From contig CAYIJG010000061.1 in assembly GCA_964363685.1 (NCBI GenBank), positions 1-5,512 of the forward strand: 5,512 nt of DNA, in the 5' to 3' direction. Shown here piece by piece: positions 4,756-5,512 of the stretch. Each line of letters begins with the position of its first letter. Position 1 is the stretch's first letter. The position numbers and the translations under genes are program-made. The notes beneath the pieces were generated by a model. The model was not told where the DNA came from. It worked only from the letters and a program-made list of their open reading frames with translations, and searched no databases. The DNA is from XYD2-FULL-39-9 sp964363685 (lineage in GTDB: Bacteria > Patescibacteriota > Patescibacteriia > Magasanikbacterales > GWA2-37-8).

Positions 4756-5512
4756 ATGCCTCAACACAAAGACAAAGATAACGATAAGTCGCTACGTATA
4801 GTTTCTGTCCTGACTTTATTAGGGGCATGTATTATCATTGGTAGACTTTTTGTGTTGCAGATTTTTGACCATACATATTATACGGCCATGGCTCTAAGCA
4901 ATCATGAAATATACAAACAACTTTATCCGCACCGGGGCAGTATTTTTTTGCAAGATACTCGCGCTAGCGGTAAAGAATATCCAGTTGCAGTTAATCGTGA
5001 GTATTATTCTTTATATGTTGTGCCGAGGGATGTTTTACCAGACCAAGTTGGTACGATCGCCGATTTTATTTCCAGCATGCTCGGTTATTCAGAAATAGAA
5101 AAAACTAATTTGATTGCCAAGCTTTCAAAGAAGAATGACCCGTACGAACCAATTGCCAAAAAAATCTCAGATGAATTTAAAGACAAAATAGAAGCCCAGA
5201 AGTTTGTTGGTATTTATACTACCGGACAAGAATTTCGTTATTACCCAGAGGCAAATTTAGCTGCCAATGTGTTGGGTTTTACGAGCCAGAACGAAAAAGG
5301 GCAATTGGTCGGTCGTTATGGTATAGAAGGTTTTTTGGATAATGTGTTGACTGGCCGTAGTGGTTTTTTGGCTGGCGAGAAAGGCGCGCTTGGCAGTATT
5401 ATTCCGATGGCCGACAGGACAGTCAAGCAAGCTGAAGATGGGGCCAACTTACTTTTGACGATAGACAGAAATTTACAATACAAAGCCTGTGAAAGATTGC
5501 GACAGGGCTTTG
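4756..5512 (+). CDS. Class B penicillin-binding protein (PBP2/FtsI type), 3' partial
   Basis: This is the N-terminal 252 residues of a peptidoglycan transpeptidase; the gene continues past the window edge. A charged cytoplasmic tail (1-14) precedes a single membrane anchor (about 14-36). The dimerisation or pedestal domain follows, with YPHRGSIFLQD (57-67), which carries the conserved Arg-Gly pair R60-G61, then RYYPEANLAANVLGF (161-175) and GRYGIEGFLDNVLTG (186-200). LLLTIDRNLQ (232-241) marks entry into the transpeptidase domain. The catalytic SxxK, SxN and KTG motifs would lie downstream, so activity cannot be judged here. The ATG at 4756 is the first after an in-frame TAG at 4741 and lies seven bases after gpsA. 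The protein would sit in the cytoplasmic membrane with its catalytic domain outside. Elongation (PBP2) and division (FtsI) forms cannot be told apart from this part. Confidence 0.93.
   Translation, partial: MPQHKDKDNDKSLRIVSVLTLLGACIIIGRLFVLQIFDHTYYTAMALSNHEIYKQLYPHRGSIFLQDTRASGKEYPVAVNREYYSLYVVPRDVLPDQVGTIADFISSMLGYSEIEKTNLIAKLSKKNDPYEPIAKKISDEFKDKIEAQKFVGIYTTGQEFRYYPEANLAANVLGFTSQNEKGQLVGRYGIEGFLDNVLTGRSGFLAGEKGALGSIIPMADRTVKQAEDGANLLLTIDRNLQYKACERLRQGF

Noticed and set aside
4904..5098. 64-codon + frame within the penicillin-binding protein gene
   Set aside because: The frame from 4756 to the window end encodes a recognisable class B penicillin-binding protein, which has no stop within the window; the shorter frame is a shadow.
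1..5512. Reassignment of TGA as seen in some candidate-phyla bacteria
   Set aside because: No complete gene ends in TGA, which first suggested recoding, but all genes reach family-typical ends with TAA or TAG and none needs an in-frame TGA. Eight stops are too few to infer more.

Overview
The window most resembles a chromosomal segment of a Candidate Phyla Radiation (Patescibacteria) bacterium. This is inferred from gene content and protein style, with no marker gene to fix the lineage. The DNA is AT-rich, every gene lies on the + strand, and intergenic gaps are mostly 1-12 bases. Start codons almost never have a Shine-Dalgarno sequence. Several proteins (the diacylglycerol-kinase-like protein beginning MYVYIYD, the small membrane proteins, the long nucleoside diphosphate kinase, the histidine-free cupin) look like families I associate with that radiation. 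Complete genes end in TAA or TAG, family lengths fit, and nothing requires recoding of TGA.

Layout. (1) 13-857: a diacylglycerol-kinase-fold protein with a degenerate nucleotide-binding motif. A class II tRNA-Leu(GAG) follows, whose first base is the last base of that gene's stop codon. (2) 889-2579: an AT-rich hairpin/promoter region, then a probable operon of an 80-residue membrane protein, a SAM-dependent methyltransferase, a 68-bp palindromic intergenic repeat, a three-helix membrane protein, and a YraN-type nuclease-fold protein. (3) 2578-3689: a hairpin touching a good sigma70-type promoter, an unusually long nucleoside diphosphate kinase, a cupin without the usual metal ligands, and a clear Rho-independent terminator. 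(4) 3693-5512: a second sigma70-type promoter, glycerol-3-phosphate dehydrogenase (gpsA), and the N-terminal half of a class B penicillin-binding protein that runs off the window.

The genes are mainly housekeeping. gpsA makes the glycerol-phosphate backbone for lipids and the penicillin-binding protein cross-links the wall, so the last unit concerns the envelope. The kinase-fold protein at the start may act on a lipid, but its motif makes this uncertain. ndk balances nucleoside triphosphates, and yraN may relate to DNA processing. I see no mobile element with a transposase, no CRISPR array, no defence or toxin system, and no convincing undescribed multi-gene system. The points most worth a second look are the tRNA/stop-codon overlap, the 68-bp repeat, and the catalytic-site departures in the kinase-like protein, the cupin and the long Ndk. 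No stretch over 300 bases lacks a gene.
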